Assembly (NCBI GenBank): GCA_052144935.1
Contig: JBKQPR010000165.1
Coordinates: 1 to 35,731, forward strand
DNA from: JOPF133 sp052144935
GTDB lineage: Bacteria; Acidobacteriota; Terriglobia; Bryobacterales; Bryobacteraceae
Direction: 5' to 3'
DNA: 35,731 bases
Shown here: piece after piece, positions 14,845-24,302 of the stretch
Layout of the letters: each line of letters opens with the position of its first letter
How positions within the stretch are numbered: the first letter of the stretch is position 1
The notes under the pieces: model-generated
What the model was told of the DNA's origin: nothing
Database searches by the model: none
What the model saw: the letters and a program-made list of their open reading frames with translations, nothing else
Made by a program: the position numbers and the translations under genes

Positions 14845-16338
14845 TTAGTGGCCGTCGCCGCCGGCGTCGGTGCGCGTCTCCGTGGCGTTCTTGCCGAGCG
14901 CCTCTTCAAACACGGTGGCGAAGAAATCGCGCGAGGAGGGCGAACAGCCGATGTGGATGTTGTCCATTCCCTCGTCGATGAAGCCGAGGTGTCCGTCCCA
15001 TCCCAGATCGTCGAGCACGAAGCGCAGGCACTCCAGCTCGCCCGGCGGCAGGCCGGAGTAATCGATGTCGAAGACCTGGCCGGAGCAGTGGGCCAGCGCT
15101 TCGTGGCCCAACTGGCGGGCGTGGTCCTCGGGCTCCACCAGGGAGGTGACCGGCAGCGGCTGGAAGCGCTCGCCTTTCGGGTGCATCTGATCGAAGAGCC
15201 GGTGAGTCTCAAACGCAATATAAGTCAGCGTGCCGATGGCGGCCGGAGACGCCGCCAGGAAATACTCCAGATCGGCGGGCGAATCGGGAGCCACATTGAG
15301 GCTGTATCCGAAATACCATGGGCGGTCCATGGCTTTCACCAGCCGGCTGCCGAGGCTGGCGCGAATGTCGTCGCAGTTGTGAAAGATCATGTCATCGCGC
15401 TTGAGCCATACCGAAAGCCGGTGCGGCGCGCGGTAGGCGGCCGAGAACTCGCTCTTGTATTGTTGGGAAAGCGAGGCGAAGCTATCGGGATCGCGGCGGT
15501 AGAGCGCCAGCAATTGCTCGGTCCGCATCACGCGGAAGTAATAAGTGGGCGAGTAATCGCGCTGCATCTGCTGCTGGATGGCTTGGTACAGCTCGCGATT
15601 CCAGGCCGGGCTGCAGGAGAAGAACATGCGGGGCACGGTAACCTGGTCTTTGGGGATTCCGCGCGCCCCGCGAGTCAGGTCGAGCATTTCCGTCACGCAA
15701 CCTTGGCCGCAATGATAGGCGAAGATGGCCCAGTCGATCCCGCCGAATCGCCGCACCATGCCGGCCAGATACTGGGCGGCGGCGGGAATCGCGCGGCTGG
15801 GAACCAGGCGATCGTCGCGCACGGTCACCACATACGGCGTTTTATGAGTAACAGTCTTATACTTGGGCTTGGCGGTCTTGCTCTTGGACGGCAGCGGCGC
15901 CTTATCGCGAGTTACTTTGTAGCGCGTGGCCGTCACTATCTGAAGGCCCATATCGCGAGCGGTGGCCGCGGAAATCTGCATAATTCCCTTGGGGCCGGCG
16001 GGGCTTTCGGCCTTGGCATCGCCCCAACTTTCCAGGTAGGCGATGGCTTCGATCAAACTGGCCGGCAGGCCGCTGCGCGCGGCAGCGCTAAGGAAGAGCG
16101 CCTGCAGCGTGCGATCGCCGGTGATGCGCCGCGCGCCGGCCACGGCCTGCGGCTCGCGCATGACGATGAAAGTTTGCGATTGGACCATCAGGTCCGTACG
16201 GGCGTCCAGGAGATCTTGCGAGAGATCGTCCCGATCGACGCCGACTCCCGACACCCTGTGCATCGGAGTGAAATACTCGGGTGAGCCGGCTCGACCCAGG
16301 AACGCGAGGCTCAGGACAAACAGAACCGCGGATCTCAT
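14845..16338 (-). CDS. Exported lytic transglycosylase (SLT-like)
   Basis: The start at 16338 gives a signal peptide (RSAVLFVLSLAFLGRAGS); a start at 16416 would place it after 26 unlikely residues. The 497-aa protein has the SLT signature AIAYLESWGDAKAESPAGPKGIMQIS, where the Glu is the presumed catalytic acid, about residue 107. A basic insertion (SKSKTAKPKYKTVTHKT) interrupts the domain before IDWAIFAYHCGQGCV, which corresponds to the family's AYNAG motif. The C-terminal 250 residues are unrecognised and end in a His/Asp-rich tail. The enzyme would cleave peptidoglycan in the periplasm without hydrolysis. Confidence 0.82.
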   Translation of the reverse strand: MRSAVLFVLSLAFLGRAGSPEYFTPMHRVSGVGVDRDDLSQDLLDARTDLMVQSQTFIVMREPQAVAGARRITGDRTLQALFLSAAARSGLPASLIEAIAYLESWGDAKAESPAGPKGIMQISAATARDMGLQIVTATRYKVTRDKAPLPSKSKTAKPKYKTVTHKTPYVVTVRDDRLVPSRAIPAAAQYLAGMVRRFGGIDWAIFAYHCGQGCVTEMLDLTRGARGIPKDQVTVPRMFFSCSPAWNRELYQAIQQQMQRDYSPTYYFRVMRTEQLLALYRRDPDSFASLSQQYKSEFSAAYRAPHRLSVWLKRDDMIFHNCDDIRASLGSRLVKAMDRPWYFGYSLNVAPDSPADLEYFLAASPAAIGTLTYIAFETHRLFDQMHPKGERFQPLPVTSLVEPEDHARQLGHEALAHCSGQVFDIDYSGLPPGELECLRFVLDDLGWDGHLGFIDEGMDNIHIGCSPSSRDFFATVFEEALGKNATETRTDAGGDGH

Positions 16339-16428
16339 TGGCCCTATCTTTATCCAGTGTAGCGTGCAATGGAGGCGTGTGGAGAGAAAAACTATGGCGG
16401 TGAGTAAGCGCTCCAAAGGCCGCCGCTG

Positions 16429-16485
16429 ACCGCTCCCTGACGGTCGCGGCTCGGATGCGCCTTCAGAGTGCGACCGGAGAGCGGT
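16429..16485. repeat. Intergenic ACCGCTCCCT hairpin, copy 2
   Basis: ACCGCTC (16429-16435) pairs with GAGCGGT (16479-16485), and CGGTCGC (16441-16447) with GCGACCG (16470-16476). The left arm is close to the 17928 copy, including GCGGCTCGG. Confidence 0.7.
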
Positions 16486-16520
16486 CCGCGTGTCCCGCGG
16501 TGCCTTAACATGGGAGGAGT

Positions 16521-17918
16521 ATGAAACGGCTTGTCATCTTATTTATGTCCACCCTGCTTCACGCGCAAACCTACGATCTGGTGATCGCCCACGGGCGCGC
16601 GCTCGACCCGGCTACCAACCTGGACGCGGTCCGCAATATCGGCATCCGGGCCGGTAAGATCGCGGCGGTCTCGACGGCGCCGCTCGAAGGCCGCACGGTG
16701 CTCGACGCCACGGGTCTCACGGTGGCGCCCGGCTTTATCGACTTGCATTCGCACGGCCAGACGCCCGAAAACTACCGCTTCAAGGCCATGGACGGGGTCA
16801 CCACGGCGCTGGAGATGGAGGTCGGCGTTTCGCCCGTCTCCCAGTGGTATCAAGCGCGCGAAGGCAAAGCGCTGGTAAACTTCGGCGCCACCGCGGGCCA
16901 TCTTCCGGCGCGCATGGCGGTGATGCACGATTCGGGCGGCCTGCTGCCGCGCGACAACGCCGTGACGCGCGCGGCCACGCCCGAGGAGCAACGCCAGACT
17001 CTGGCGCTGGTCCGCCGCGCGCTGGATGAGGGCGGCCTGGGCATCGGGATGGGAATCGCTTACGTCCCGCTGGCCAGCCGCGAGGAAATTTTCGAGCTAT
17101 TTCAGCTTGCCGCCGCGCGAAAGACCGCCGTCTATGTGCACATGCGCAACGGGGGGCCGGTGGAGCCGGGCGTGGTGGACGCGCTGCAGGAGGTCATCAC
17201 CGATGCGGCCGCCACCGGCGCTTCACTGCACGTGGTCCACATTACCAGCATGGGGCTGCGGGAAACGCCGCTGTGCCTGGCCATGATCGAAGGGGCGCGC
17301 AAGCGCGGGCTGGATGTCACCACGGAAGCCTATCCCTACACCGCCGGCATGACCGACCTGGGCTCCGCCATCTTCAGCGAAGGCTGGCAGCAGCGCCAGG
17401 GCGGCATCTCGTTCGGAGACCTGCAATGGGCCGCCACCGGCGAACGGCTCACCGCCGAATCCTTCGCCCGCTACCGCAAGCAGGGTGGGATGGTGGCGAT
17501 CCACTCGATTCCCGAGGAGATTGTGCGGCTGGCCATGGCCAACCCGATGGTGATGATCGCCAGCGACGGCATTCTGGACCATGGCAAAGGGCATCCGCGC
17601 GCCGCGGGGACTTACTGCCGGGTGCTGGGCCGGTACGTGCGCGAGGAGCATGCCCTCAGCCTGATGGACGCCATCCGCAAGATGACGGCGATGCCGGCCG
17701 ATCGCCTGGGCATTAAGACCAAGGGCCGCCTGGCGGCAGGCGCGGACGCCGATGTGGTGGTTTTCGATCCGGCCCGCGTGACTGATCGAGCCACGTTCGA
17801 GAATCCCGCGCAGTATTCGACGGGGATGAGTTACGTGGTGGTCAACGGAACCGTGGTGGTGAACAAGGGGCAACTGGTGGAGGGAGTTACGCCCGGGAAG
17901 GGAATCAGGAGAGAGTAA
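16521..17918 (+). CDS. Exported amidohydrolase, D-aminoacylase-like
   Basis: The 465-aa protein follows GGAGGAG and starts with a short signal (RLVILFMSTLLHAQ). It is a metal-dependent TIM-barrel amidohydrolase: the metal ligands begin with FIDLHSHGQ, DGVTTALEMEVG supplies the Glu typical of D-aminoacylases, SLHVVHITSMG holds a barrel His, and IASDGILDHGKGHPRAAGTY holds the catalytic Asp loop. The C-terminus has the usual GRLAAGADADVVVFDP composite domain. It probably removes acyl groups from D-amino acids or dipeptides outside the cytoplasm; the exact substrate is unknown. It faces the receptor gene across a shared hairpin. Confidence 0.87.
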   Translation: MKRLVILFMSTLLHAQTYDLVIAHGRALDPATNLDAVRNIGIRAGKIAAVSTAPLEGRTVLDATGLTVAPGFIDLHSHGQTPENYRFKAMDGVTTALEMEVGVSPVSQWYQAREGKALVNFGATAGHLPARMAVMHDSGGLLPRDNAVTRAATPEEQRQTLALVRRALDEGGLGIGMGIAYVPLASREEIFELFQLAAARKTAVYVHMRNGGPVEPGVVDALQEVITDAAATGASLHVVHITSMGLRETPLCLAMIEGARKRGLDVTTEAYPYTAGMTDLGSAIFSEGWQQRQGGISFGDLQWAATGERLTAESFARYRKQGGMVAIHSIPEEIVRLAMANPMVMIASDGILDHGKGHPRAAGTYCRVLGRYVREEHALSLMDAIRKMTAMPADRLGIKTKGRLAAGADADVVVFDPARVTDRATFENPAQYSTGMSYVVVNGTVVVNKGQLVEGVTPGKGIRRE

Positions 17919-17927
17919 CGAGCAGGC

Positions 17928-18005
17928 ACCGCTCCCTATGGTCCCGGCTCGGAATCGCGGCCGCGGCTCAGAAACGGATTCCGAGCCGCGACCACAGGGA
18001 GCGGT
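17928..18005. repeat. Long ACCGCTCCCT hairpin between convergent genes
   Basis: ACCGCTCCCT (17928-17937) pairs with AGGGAGCGGT (17996-18005). Inner arms of about 19 bp with few mismatches (17938-17956 and 17977-17995) contain GGCTCGGAATC and GATTCCGAGCC. It lies between the stops of convergent genes, so it may also serve as a bidirectional terminator. It is the best copy of a three-member family in the window. Confidence 0.75.
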
Positions 18006-18036
18006 TTGCCGGCGCAAGACAGTAATGACGCCGTGT

Positions 18037-21000
18037 TTAGAACGTCAGGCGCGCGCTGACCTGCAGGCGGCGTGCCTGCGTGCCATCGGGGAAGCCGCCA
18101 TCCGACGACCCGACGCCGAAGGCCGTCGGGGTGTAGGTGAGTACGCCCTTCGCCTCGGTGAACTCCTGGGTAGTCAGGGCGGTAGGCGACCAGTTGTTGG
18201 CGATGTTAAACGCCTCGAAGCTCAGGCCAAGCTTCATGCCCTCGCGGGGCAGCGGAATGATCTTGGTCAGCCGGAAATTCTCGGTTTCCACCCACGGCGT
18301 GTAAAGGCTGTTCACCGGCAGGAACGGCACGCGGAAGTTCCCATTAAACCCATCGAGAGCATCGGCGCTGTATAACATGGTCGTCGGCGTATCGTTCATG
18401 TGGATCGTCGGGCTTCCGGTAGGACGGCCGGCCTGGATCGTCGTGATGCTGGAAAGCTGCCAGTTGTTGACTACGTATTTGGCGAATGCGTTGGTGGAAT
18501 GCGTGAACGTAGGCGACCACACAAACGAGAACACAAACCTCTGCCGCTGATCGAGCGCGCCGCTGCCCTTGTCGAAGCCGTATATTCCGTTGTAAGTCCA
18601 AAGACCGTCGCTGAAGCCGAAGATCGCGTTGGTGGCCGCGCCCTGCCCGTCGTCGAGTTGGTGGGACCAGGTGTAGGACGCCTGCGACTGGAATCCATGG
18701 GCGAACCTCTTGTCAAGAGCCAGGGTGAGCCCGTCGTACCAACTGCTGACGCCGTTGGTTTCCTCGTAGATGGCGCCGAAATTCGAGTTCGGCCGCACAG
18801 TCGTCGAATAAACCTGAGTCGAATAGGCGAACGGATAGCCGGCCGGTGCGCCCGAGAGGGTGTAGGTGAAGGGGGCGCCGAGCGCGGGAGCGTTGATGTC
18901 CGTGGTGCCGTAGAGATCGACTCCGCGGCTGAAGATCCCGGAAGCGGTAAACACCATATCTTTGGCGATCTGCCGCTCCACCGCAATGGTGGCCTGTTCG
19001 GAATACGGCGTCTTCAGGTTCGGGCTGAGTACGTCCAGGGTGGACGCGCCCGAGGTTATGCCCGTCACGGGCGCCCCGAGGGCGTTCGGGAAGACCGGAC
19101 CGGCGGCCAGCAGGCTCGCATTCGAGGACGTCAGGGAGTCCGAGATCTGATAGATGCCGTTGCCGGTGTAAACGTCGTCGAGCATGCCGCCGATCACACG
19201 CGCGAAGAACGTGCCGGCGCCGGCGCGGATCACCGTCTTGTCGTTGAGCCGGTAGGCCAATCCGACGCGCGGCATCAGATTCACCGTGCCGGTATGAAGA
19301 GGCGCTCCGGTCAGGGGGTACGAGGGATTGGCGGCCGGTGGCGGCGGCATAAACGAACGCTCGTACCGCGCGCCAAATACCACCGTCAGGCGATCGGAAA
19401 CCCGCCACTGATCCTGGAGATAAAACCCGATGTCTTTAATGGTGTAGTCCACCAGCGGATTGCCGAACGTCTGGCTATATGCCGACCAATTCTTGGCGCC
19501 GGTGGTGTTACCGGTGTAGTCCTCCGCGAACGAGGTCACGGTCGGATAGGTATACGACCCATACCGGTTGCTGAGATAGTTGACGTTGTCATTGACATGC
19601 TCGAAGGTCATCCCCATCTTGATCAGGTGCTTGCCCTTCGACCAGCTCAGGTCGTCGGCGATCTCATGGCGGACTTCCAAAGGCTCCACGCGCGGAAGAT
19701 AGGTTGCCGGTCCAAGCTGGACACCGGCCACCGCCACATCCAGATAACCAAGGCCGCCCCCCAGTTCCGCCTGATCGAAGCCGTCCGCCTGGCGGTCGGT
19801 ATCCAGCCCGTAGCGGAATGAGTTGACCACGTTATTAGAGATCACCGAGGTCCAGGTCGCCTTCCCGTTACGCACGGCCACGCTGTCGTCGCCGTTACCC
19901 GTGATTCCCGCACCGGTGGTGGAAGAAAGACCAGTCTGGATGCCGTTCGGCGACTTCCAGCGCAGGAAATTGAAACTGGCGCTGAAGCTGTTGCGGTCGT
20001 TGAAGTGATAGTCTAGCCTGCCGAAGTACAGGTCATTGGAAGCCTTGCGCGGAATCTGCCCATAGAAGCGCGGCAGCAGTCCGTTAATCGCCGAGCACTG
20101 AGCGGACGTCGCGGGAGCCCCGCAGGTCAACCAGACCTCGTTGACGGGGTCGAGGAAACCGGCCTTCACCTGGCTATCCACGAAGGGGAAGTTCCGGCGC
20201 GTGATGTCGGTGCTCAGGAAGTAGAACAGCTTGTCCTTGACAATCGCCCCTCCCACCGTTCCGCCGGTCTGAATCCGGTGTTCGGTAGGGTTAAACGCGG
20301 AATAAGGATCGTGGGCGTCGAATCCGGTGCTGCGCAGGAAGTAGAACGCGCTTCCGTGAATGGCGTTCCCGCCGCTCTTCGTTACGGTGTTCACCACGCC
20401 GCCCATGGCCCGGCCATACTCGGCCGTCACGTTCGCCGATACCACCTGAAACTCCTCGACGGCGTCGGCGGAGATCTGCGACTGGATGCGGGTTCGTCCG
20501 GCGTTCTCGTCGTAGAACTGCTCGGTGTTATCGTTGCCGTCCAGCAGGAACGAGTTATTGCCGGCCACGCCGCGGAATGTAAGCAGGCCGAAGGTGGCGT
20601 CATTGGTCACGCCGGCCGTGTTCAGCACGAAAGAGTCCACGCGGCGGCCGTTGATCGGCAACTCCATAATCTCGCGGACGCCGACCACCTGGGAAACGTC
20701 GGATTTGGTATCTTCCAGCAGTTGAGCCGCTGCGTTCACCTCGACGGTCGTCGACGTCTGGCCCACCGCGAGCGCGATGCTGAGATTCAAATTCTGGCCC
20801 ACCTGCAAATCGATGTCGCTCGTTTCGTACGGGGCAAATCCCGCGGCGGTAACCGTGACCTTATAGCCTGCACCCGGAAGCAAAGAGGGCGCCGCAAAGA
20901 TCCCGGCGCCATTGGCCTCAATCGTGCGCACCACGCCACGCGAAGCACTTGAGATTACAACTTTGGCATTGGGCACCGACGCACCCGACGCGTCCCGGAC

Positions 21001-21093
21001 AGCACCGGAGATGCCCGCCACGCCGCCCGCGGATTGTGCAAACACGGGGACGCATGAAAACAGCAAAAGCACAGCTAACGGCTTCAAATTCAT
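18037..21093 (-). CDS. Oar-like TonB-dependent receptor with carboxypeptidase-regulatory domain
   Basis: The 1018-aa protein has a signal peptide (LAVLLLFSCVPVFAQ). Residues about 28-105 form a carboxypeptidase-regulatory (Ig-like) domain (GISGAVRDASGASVPNAKVVI). The plug follows (IMELPINGRRVDSFVLNTAG, FRGVAGNNSFLLDGNDNTE, AEYGRAMGGVVNTVTKSGGN), then a long outer-membrane barrel ending in the aromatic RLTF. It imports or binds large substrates such as oligosaccharides or peptides at the outer membrane. Many paralogues of this type are a hallmark of Acidobacteriota (established knowledge). AGAGAGG precedes the ATG. The placement beside two exported amidohydrolases suggests shared use of peptide or polysaccharide products (inference). 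Confidence 0.92.
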   Translation of the reverse strand: MNLKPLAVLLLFSCVPVFAQSAGGVAGISGAVRDASGASVPNAKVVISSASRGVVRTIEANGAGIFAAPSLLPGAGYKVTVTAAGFAPYETSDIDLQVGQNLNLSIALAVGQTSTTVEVNAAAQLLEDTKSDVSQVVGVREIMELPINGRRVDSFVLNTAGVTNDATFGLLTFRGVAGNNSFLLDGNDNTEQFYDENAGRTRIQSQISADAVEEFQVVSANVTAEYGRAMGGVVNTVTKSGGNAIHGSAFYFLRSTGFDAHDPYSAFNPTEHRIQTGGTVGGAIVKDKLFYFLSTDITRRNFPFVDSQVKAGFLDPVNEVWLTCGAPATSAQCSAINGLLPRFYGQIPRKASNDLYFGRLDYHFNDRNSFSASFNFLRWKSPNGIQTGLSSTTGAGITGNGDDSVAVRNGKATWTSVISNNVVNSFRYGLDTDRQADGFDQAELGGGLGYLDVAVAGVQLGPATYLPRVEPLEVRHEIADDLSWSKGKHLIKMGMTFEHVNDNVNYLSNRYGSYTYPTVTSFAEDYTGNTTGAKNWSAYSQTFGNPLVDYTIKDIGFYLQDQWRVSDRLTVVFGARYERSFMPPPPAANPSYPLTGAPLHTGTVNLMPRVGLAYRLNDKTVIRAGAGTFFARVIGGMLDDVYTGNGIYQISDSLTSSNASLLAAGPVFPNALGAPVTGITSGASTLDVLSPNLKTPYSEQATIAVERQIAKDMVFTASGIFSRGVDLYGTTDINAPALGAPFTYTLSGAPAGYPFAYSTQVYSTTVRPNSNFGAIYEETNGVSSWYDGLTLALDKRFAHGFQSQASYTWSHQLDDGQGAATNAIFGFSDGLWTYNGIYGFDKGSGALDQRQRFVFSFVWSPTFTHSTNAFAKYVVNNWQLSSITTIQAGRPTGSPTIHMNDTPTTMLYSADALDGFNGNFRVPFLPVNSLYTPWVETENFRLTKIIPLPREGMKLGLSFEAFNIANNWSPTALTTQEFTEAKGVLTYTPTAFGVGSSDGGFPDGTQARRLQVSARLTF

Positions 21094-21366
21094 GAGCTAA
21101 CCTCTCTTTTTTGGCGTTCTGGAGTAGGATACCAGAGCCCCGATTACGGTTTAATGAACCCTATTTTCTTCTCGCAGTATACACCCAACCGCCTCAGGCC
21201 GATCCGTTTTGTGATGATTTTTACCTTTGGCAACCCCCATCGGCGGGTGGCCGGAACGCTAACTCCGCCCGGATGAACCCAAAACCAAGATTCCTGCTTT
21301 CCGGGGAATTCAGGAACAGCCCCTTCCGCCCGTGGCCAGCGCCGCCCGGCAGACCCTTGCAGATCC

Positions 21367-22797
21367 CTAGTGAAACGGCACCGCCCCGCGAACGGATTCC
21401 AGCAACTTGCCCGGATCGTATCCCATGCCGTCCTTAAACACCAGCTTCACCTTGCCGATGTCGGCGATCCGGGCGGCGGGGTTGCCGTCGATCACCACCA
21501 GGTCGGCCTGCTTTCCAACGGCAACCGTGCCGATGCGGTCCGCTTCTCCCAGAAACCTGGCGCCATTGGAGGTTGCGATCCGAATCGCCTCTACTGGGGT
21601 GAAGCCCCCCTCCACCAGCAGTTCGAGATTGCGCTGGTCGGCGAAACCGGCCATGGCGCCGCCGTTGCCGGTGGGGTCGGCGCCGAAAATCAGCAGTCCG
21701 CCGGCTTTCACAAAAGCGTATTCGAACTCCAGCTCCTTCTTGAGCGCCGCCGCCGAGGGCGAATCGGCCCCCCCGCGGGCCCGCGCGCGGGCGGCCAGGT
21801 AGCTCACCGCGCCCTCGGGCGACAGGGCGTCCAGCAGCCGTTGCTCCAGCGGCGGACGGGCGCCGTCGAAGGCCTCGAATACCGCCAGCGTCGAGGTGAT
21901 GGCCACGTTGTGCAGCACGAGGCTGGCGATGGTCTCTTTCACCGGGGCCGCGGCCACGTCCAGGCGCGCCATTTCCGCGCGCGTGACGGCCTGCTGCGGG
22001 CAGTTGTCGGGCTGCTTGCCGGGGTGAAACTCGGTGTCCACGAGCAGGCCGTGCTCCAGGTTGTCGATGCCGAGTTCGGCCGCCTCGCGGAAGCCGACGG
22101 AGCACAGATGGCCGGTCACTTTAATCCCGTGCCGGTGGGCCGCCTCCACCGCCGCCTTCAGCTCCGCGCGGGTGATGTTCATGTAGGCTTTGAAGGAGGT
22201 GACGCCCTCGGCGGCCCAGTAATCCACCGTGCGGACGGCGTCTTCGGGCCCCGACAGCTCGTGCATCTGGGCGGTGAATGCGCCGGCGCCTTCCAGGTAC
22301 GGCCCGGTGATGTGCATCTTGGGGCCGGGCATACGGCCGGAGTCGATCAGCCGTTTGACATTCAGGTCGGTGTACGGTTCCAGGCTGCCGGCCGTGCGGG
22401 CGGTAGTTACGCCGCTGGCCAGATACAGCCGCGGGAAACTGAAGGCCTCTTCGCTGTAGATGGGGATGCCGTCGCCGGAGGGGTAGAAGAGGTGCTCGTG
22501 CATGCCTACCAGGCCGGGGATCACGGTGTGGCCGGCCAGGTCGATCCGCTGCGCGCCGGAGGGCACGGCGGCGGAGGCGGCCGGGCCGATGCCGGCGATC
22601 TTGCCACCGCCGATCACGATGGTCTGGTCCTCCAGGGGCGGCGCGCCCGAGCCATCGATCACACGGACATGCTCCAGCGCGAAGGTGGCGGCATCCACGG
22701 TGACGAACGGCCGCAAACCGGGCGCGAAGCGGTTTTGCGCGAAGGCGGCAGCCGCGAATAACAGACAGGCCAGCAGTTGAGATTTCACAGGGATCAA
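21367..22797 (-). CDS. Exported amidohydrolase, imidazolonepropionase/prolidase-like group
   Basis: The 476-aa protein has a signal peptide (SQLLACLLFAAAAFAQ). It is a metal-dependent amidohydrolase with metal-binding HEH in PGLVGMHEHLFYP, a probable bridging Lys in GVTSFKAYMN, His residues in KVTGHLCSVG and NLEHGLLVD, and an Asp in LLIFGADPTGNGG. The C-terminal VAVGKQADLVVIDGNP returns to the composite domain. Relatives act on cyclic amides or Xaa-Pro peptides; the substrate here cannot be read from the sequence. It is in the same orientation as the receptor, 273 bp upstream of it; that gap holds no gene. Confidence 0.87.
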   Translation of the reverse strand: MIPVKSQLLACLLFAAAAFAQNRFAPGLRPFVTVDAATFALEHVRVIDGSGAPPLEDQTIVIGGGKIAGIGPAASAAVPSGAQRIDLAGHTVIPGLVGMHEHLFYPSGDGIPIYSEEAFSFPRLYLASGVTTARTAGSLEPYTDLNVKRLIDSGRMPGPKMHITGPYLEGAGAFTAQMHELSGPEDAVRTVDYWAAEGVTSFKAYMNITRAELKAAVEAAHRHGIKVTGHLCSVGFREAAELGIDNLEHGLLVDTEFHPGKQPDNCPQQAVTRAEMARLDVAAAPVKETIASLVLHNVAITSTLAVFEAFDGARPPLEQRLLDALSPEGAVSYLAARARARGGADSPSAAALKKELEFEYAFVKAGGLLIFGADPTGNGGAMAGFADQRNLELLVEGGFTPVEAIRIATSNGARFLGEADRIGTVAVGKQADLVVIDGNPAARIADIGKVKLVFKDGMGYDPGKLLESVRGAVPFH

Positions 22798-22845
22798 TTA
22801 TTTCACAGGAGATGGTGGCGGGCCCACGCCCTGCATATCCACGAC

Positions 22846-23811
22846 TCAACTGTAGAAGTTTCGATCCCAGGCGTGGCGTTTGAGAATCGCCAGGACGCCG
22901 GCGGGCAGTGGGCCTTGGTCCGAGAGAGCCACATTCGACTCGACATGCCGCACGCCGCGCATGCCGGGGATGACGCTGGAGACCGCGGGGTTGGAGATGC
23001 AGAAGCGCAGGGCCGTATCGGGCAGGCTGACGCCCTCGCCCAAGTCACCGACCAGCGCCGCCACACGCTCGGCCACCCGCCTCTTGCGATCGCCCCGGAA
23101 ATACCATTCGCGGAAATCGCCGGGCGGAAAGGTGGTGGCCTCCGAGATATGGCCGGTGAGCGAACCTTCATCCAGGGGAACCCGCGCCAGCACCCCGATA
23201 TTTTCCTTCCGGCAAAGCGGGAAAAGGTTGGTCTCGGGGGTCTGGTCGAAAATGTTGTAGATCACCTGAACGGTGTCGACGAGGCCGGTGCGCACCAGCT
23301 CTAGCGCGGAATCCGGAGCGTGATCGTTGATCGAGACGCCCACCGCCTGCACTTTGCCCGACCGCTTCAGGTCGCGGAAGGCGCGGCGCCACTCGTCGCG
23401 ATGGATCCACTCGGGGTTCCACACGTGGAGTTGCAGCAGGTCGATCCTTTCGGCACCCAGGTTGCGCAGGCTTTCCTCGGCCGATCCCACAATGTAGCGA
23501 TACGGAAACACCTCTTCGATGCCGATGCCGGGCCGCGCCGGCCACAGTTGGTTCTTGGGCGGCACTTTGGTGGCCACGTAGATCTTGTGGCCGGTCTGGC
23601 GCACCACCTGGCCCACCAGGCGCTCGCTGTGGCCGTCGCCGTAGGCCAGGGCGGTGTCGATGAAATTGAGGCCCAGCTCGATGGCGCGGCGGAGGGCGCG
23701 AAGGGATTCCGGATCGTCGCCGCCGAGCCATTGCTTGCCGCCGATGCCCCAGGCGCCGTAACCAATGTCGCCGACGGAAAAATCGGTCCTGCCGAGTTTG
23801 CGGTAAACCAT
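22846..23811 (-). CDS. Aldo/keto reductase
   Basis: The 321-aa protein starts at 23811 (MVYRKLGRTDFSVGDIGYGAWGIGG), the usual family N-terminus. The open frame continues upstream to 23949, but the added residues are low in family resemblance and no start there has a ribosome site. The catalytic set is visible: Asp and Tyr in NFIDTALAYGDGHSE, Lys in VATKVPP and His in LLQLHVWNP. GVSINDH and SSVIPGMRGVRHVESNV are the cofactor-binding end typical of NADPH-dependent reductases. The enzyme would reduce carbonyls in the cytoplasm; the substrate is unknown. It ends 48 bp before the amidohydrolase start and may be in the same transcript. Confidence 0.9.
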   Translation of the reverse strand: MVYRKLGRTDFSVGDIGYGAWGIGGKQWLGGDDPESLRALRRAIELGLNFIDTALAYGDGHSERLVGQVVRQTGHKIYVATKVPPKNQLWPARPGIGIEEVFPYRYIVGSAEESLRNLGAERIDLLQLHVWNPEWIHRDEWRRAFRDLKRSGKVQAVGVSINDHAPDSALELVRTGLVDTVQVIYNIFDQTPETNLFPLCRKENIGVLARVPLDEGSLTGHISEATTFPPGDFREWYFRGDRKRRVAERVAALVGDLGEGVSLPDTALRFCISNPAVSSVIPGMRGVRHVESNVALSDQGPLPAGVLAILKRHAWDRNFYS

Positions 23812-24022
23812 GTCTACCGCTATGGTAGCGCCGGGCATGAGAAGCGGTGGGGCGGCCAATCGTGGAATCGTGGCTGCCCCCCAACTTGCGGCTGCCAGAC
23901 GATGTGAGTGGCCGGGCGGCCGTCGCCACCGCCCCGCCACTCCCGCCACTCCGCCATCCCTTGATGCCCACCCGCGCGGCCCCTATGATGGACACGAGAC
24001 CTCCAGGTCCGGGGAGACGAAC

Positions 24023-24167
24023 ATGAAATCGAGGCGATGGCTGTGGACCATTCCGCTGCTGGCGGCCGGCTCCTTTTTCGGCGGAGCCGCCGATCCGCCC
24101 AAAGGGCCCTACGAACCCGCCTGGGAATCCATTCGGGCGCACCACCGGATTCCGCGCTGGTTCCGTT
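24023..24167 (+). pseudogene. 5' fragment of an alpha-L-fucosidase (GH29) gene
   Basis: A GGGGAG ribosome site precedes ATG 24023. The 48 residues read a signal peptide (WLWTIPLLAAGSFFGGA) and then PYEPAWESIRAHHRIPRWF, which matches the start of the GH29 domain, normally followed by RDAKFGIFIHWG. Here the match ends after WFR at about 24167, and the frame continues into unrelated sequence. The catalytic parts are absent, so no enzyme is made. Confidence 0.65.
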
Positions 24168-24171
24168 GCGC

Positions 24172-24265
24172 ATGCGTAAGATCGGAGAAACTCAGACTTC
24201 GCTCCCTGGGGCTGTCACAACGCCAGATAGCCCATCATCTTGTAGTGGATCATCTTGTAGTGGAT
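24172..24265 (+). mobile_element. Remnant resembling an IS21-type transposase start
   Basis: ATG CGT AAG ATC at 24172 reads MRKI, and after a small frameshift the +1 frame reads LRLRSLGLSQRQIAHHL. This resembles the N-terminal helix-turn-helix of IS21-family IstA. A 17-bp near-tandem repeat (TCATCTTGTAGTGGAT twice, 24235-24266) follows. Only this scrap survives; no other IS end or gene is seen. It sits exactly where the fucosidase breaks off. Confidence 0.5.
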
Positions 24266-24302
24266 AATTCTGGCCCCGCGACTGTGCTAACTTGTGAGTG
24301 GA

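Noticed and set aside
14848..16284. 478-aa open frame on the plus strand
   Set aside because: It is the shadow of the lytic transglycosylase, which has a signal peptide and the SLT signature.
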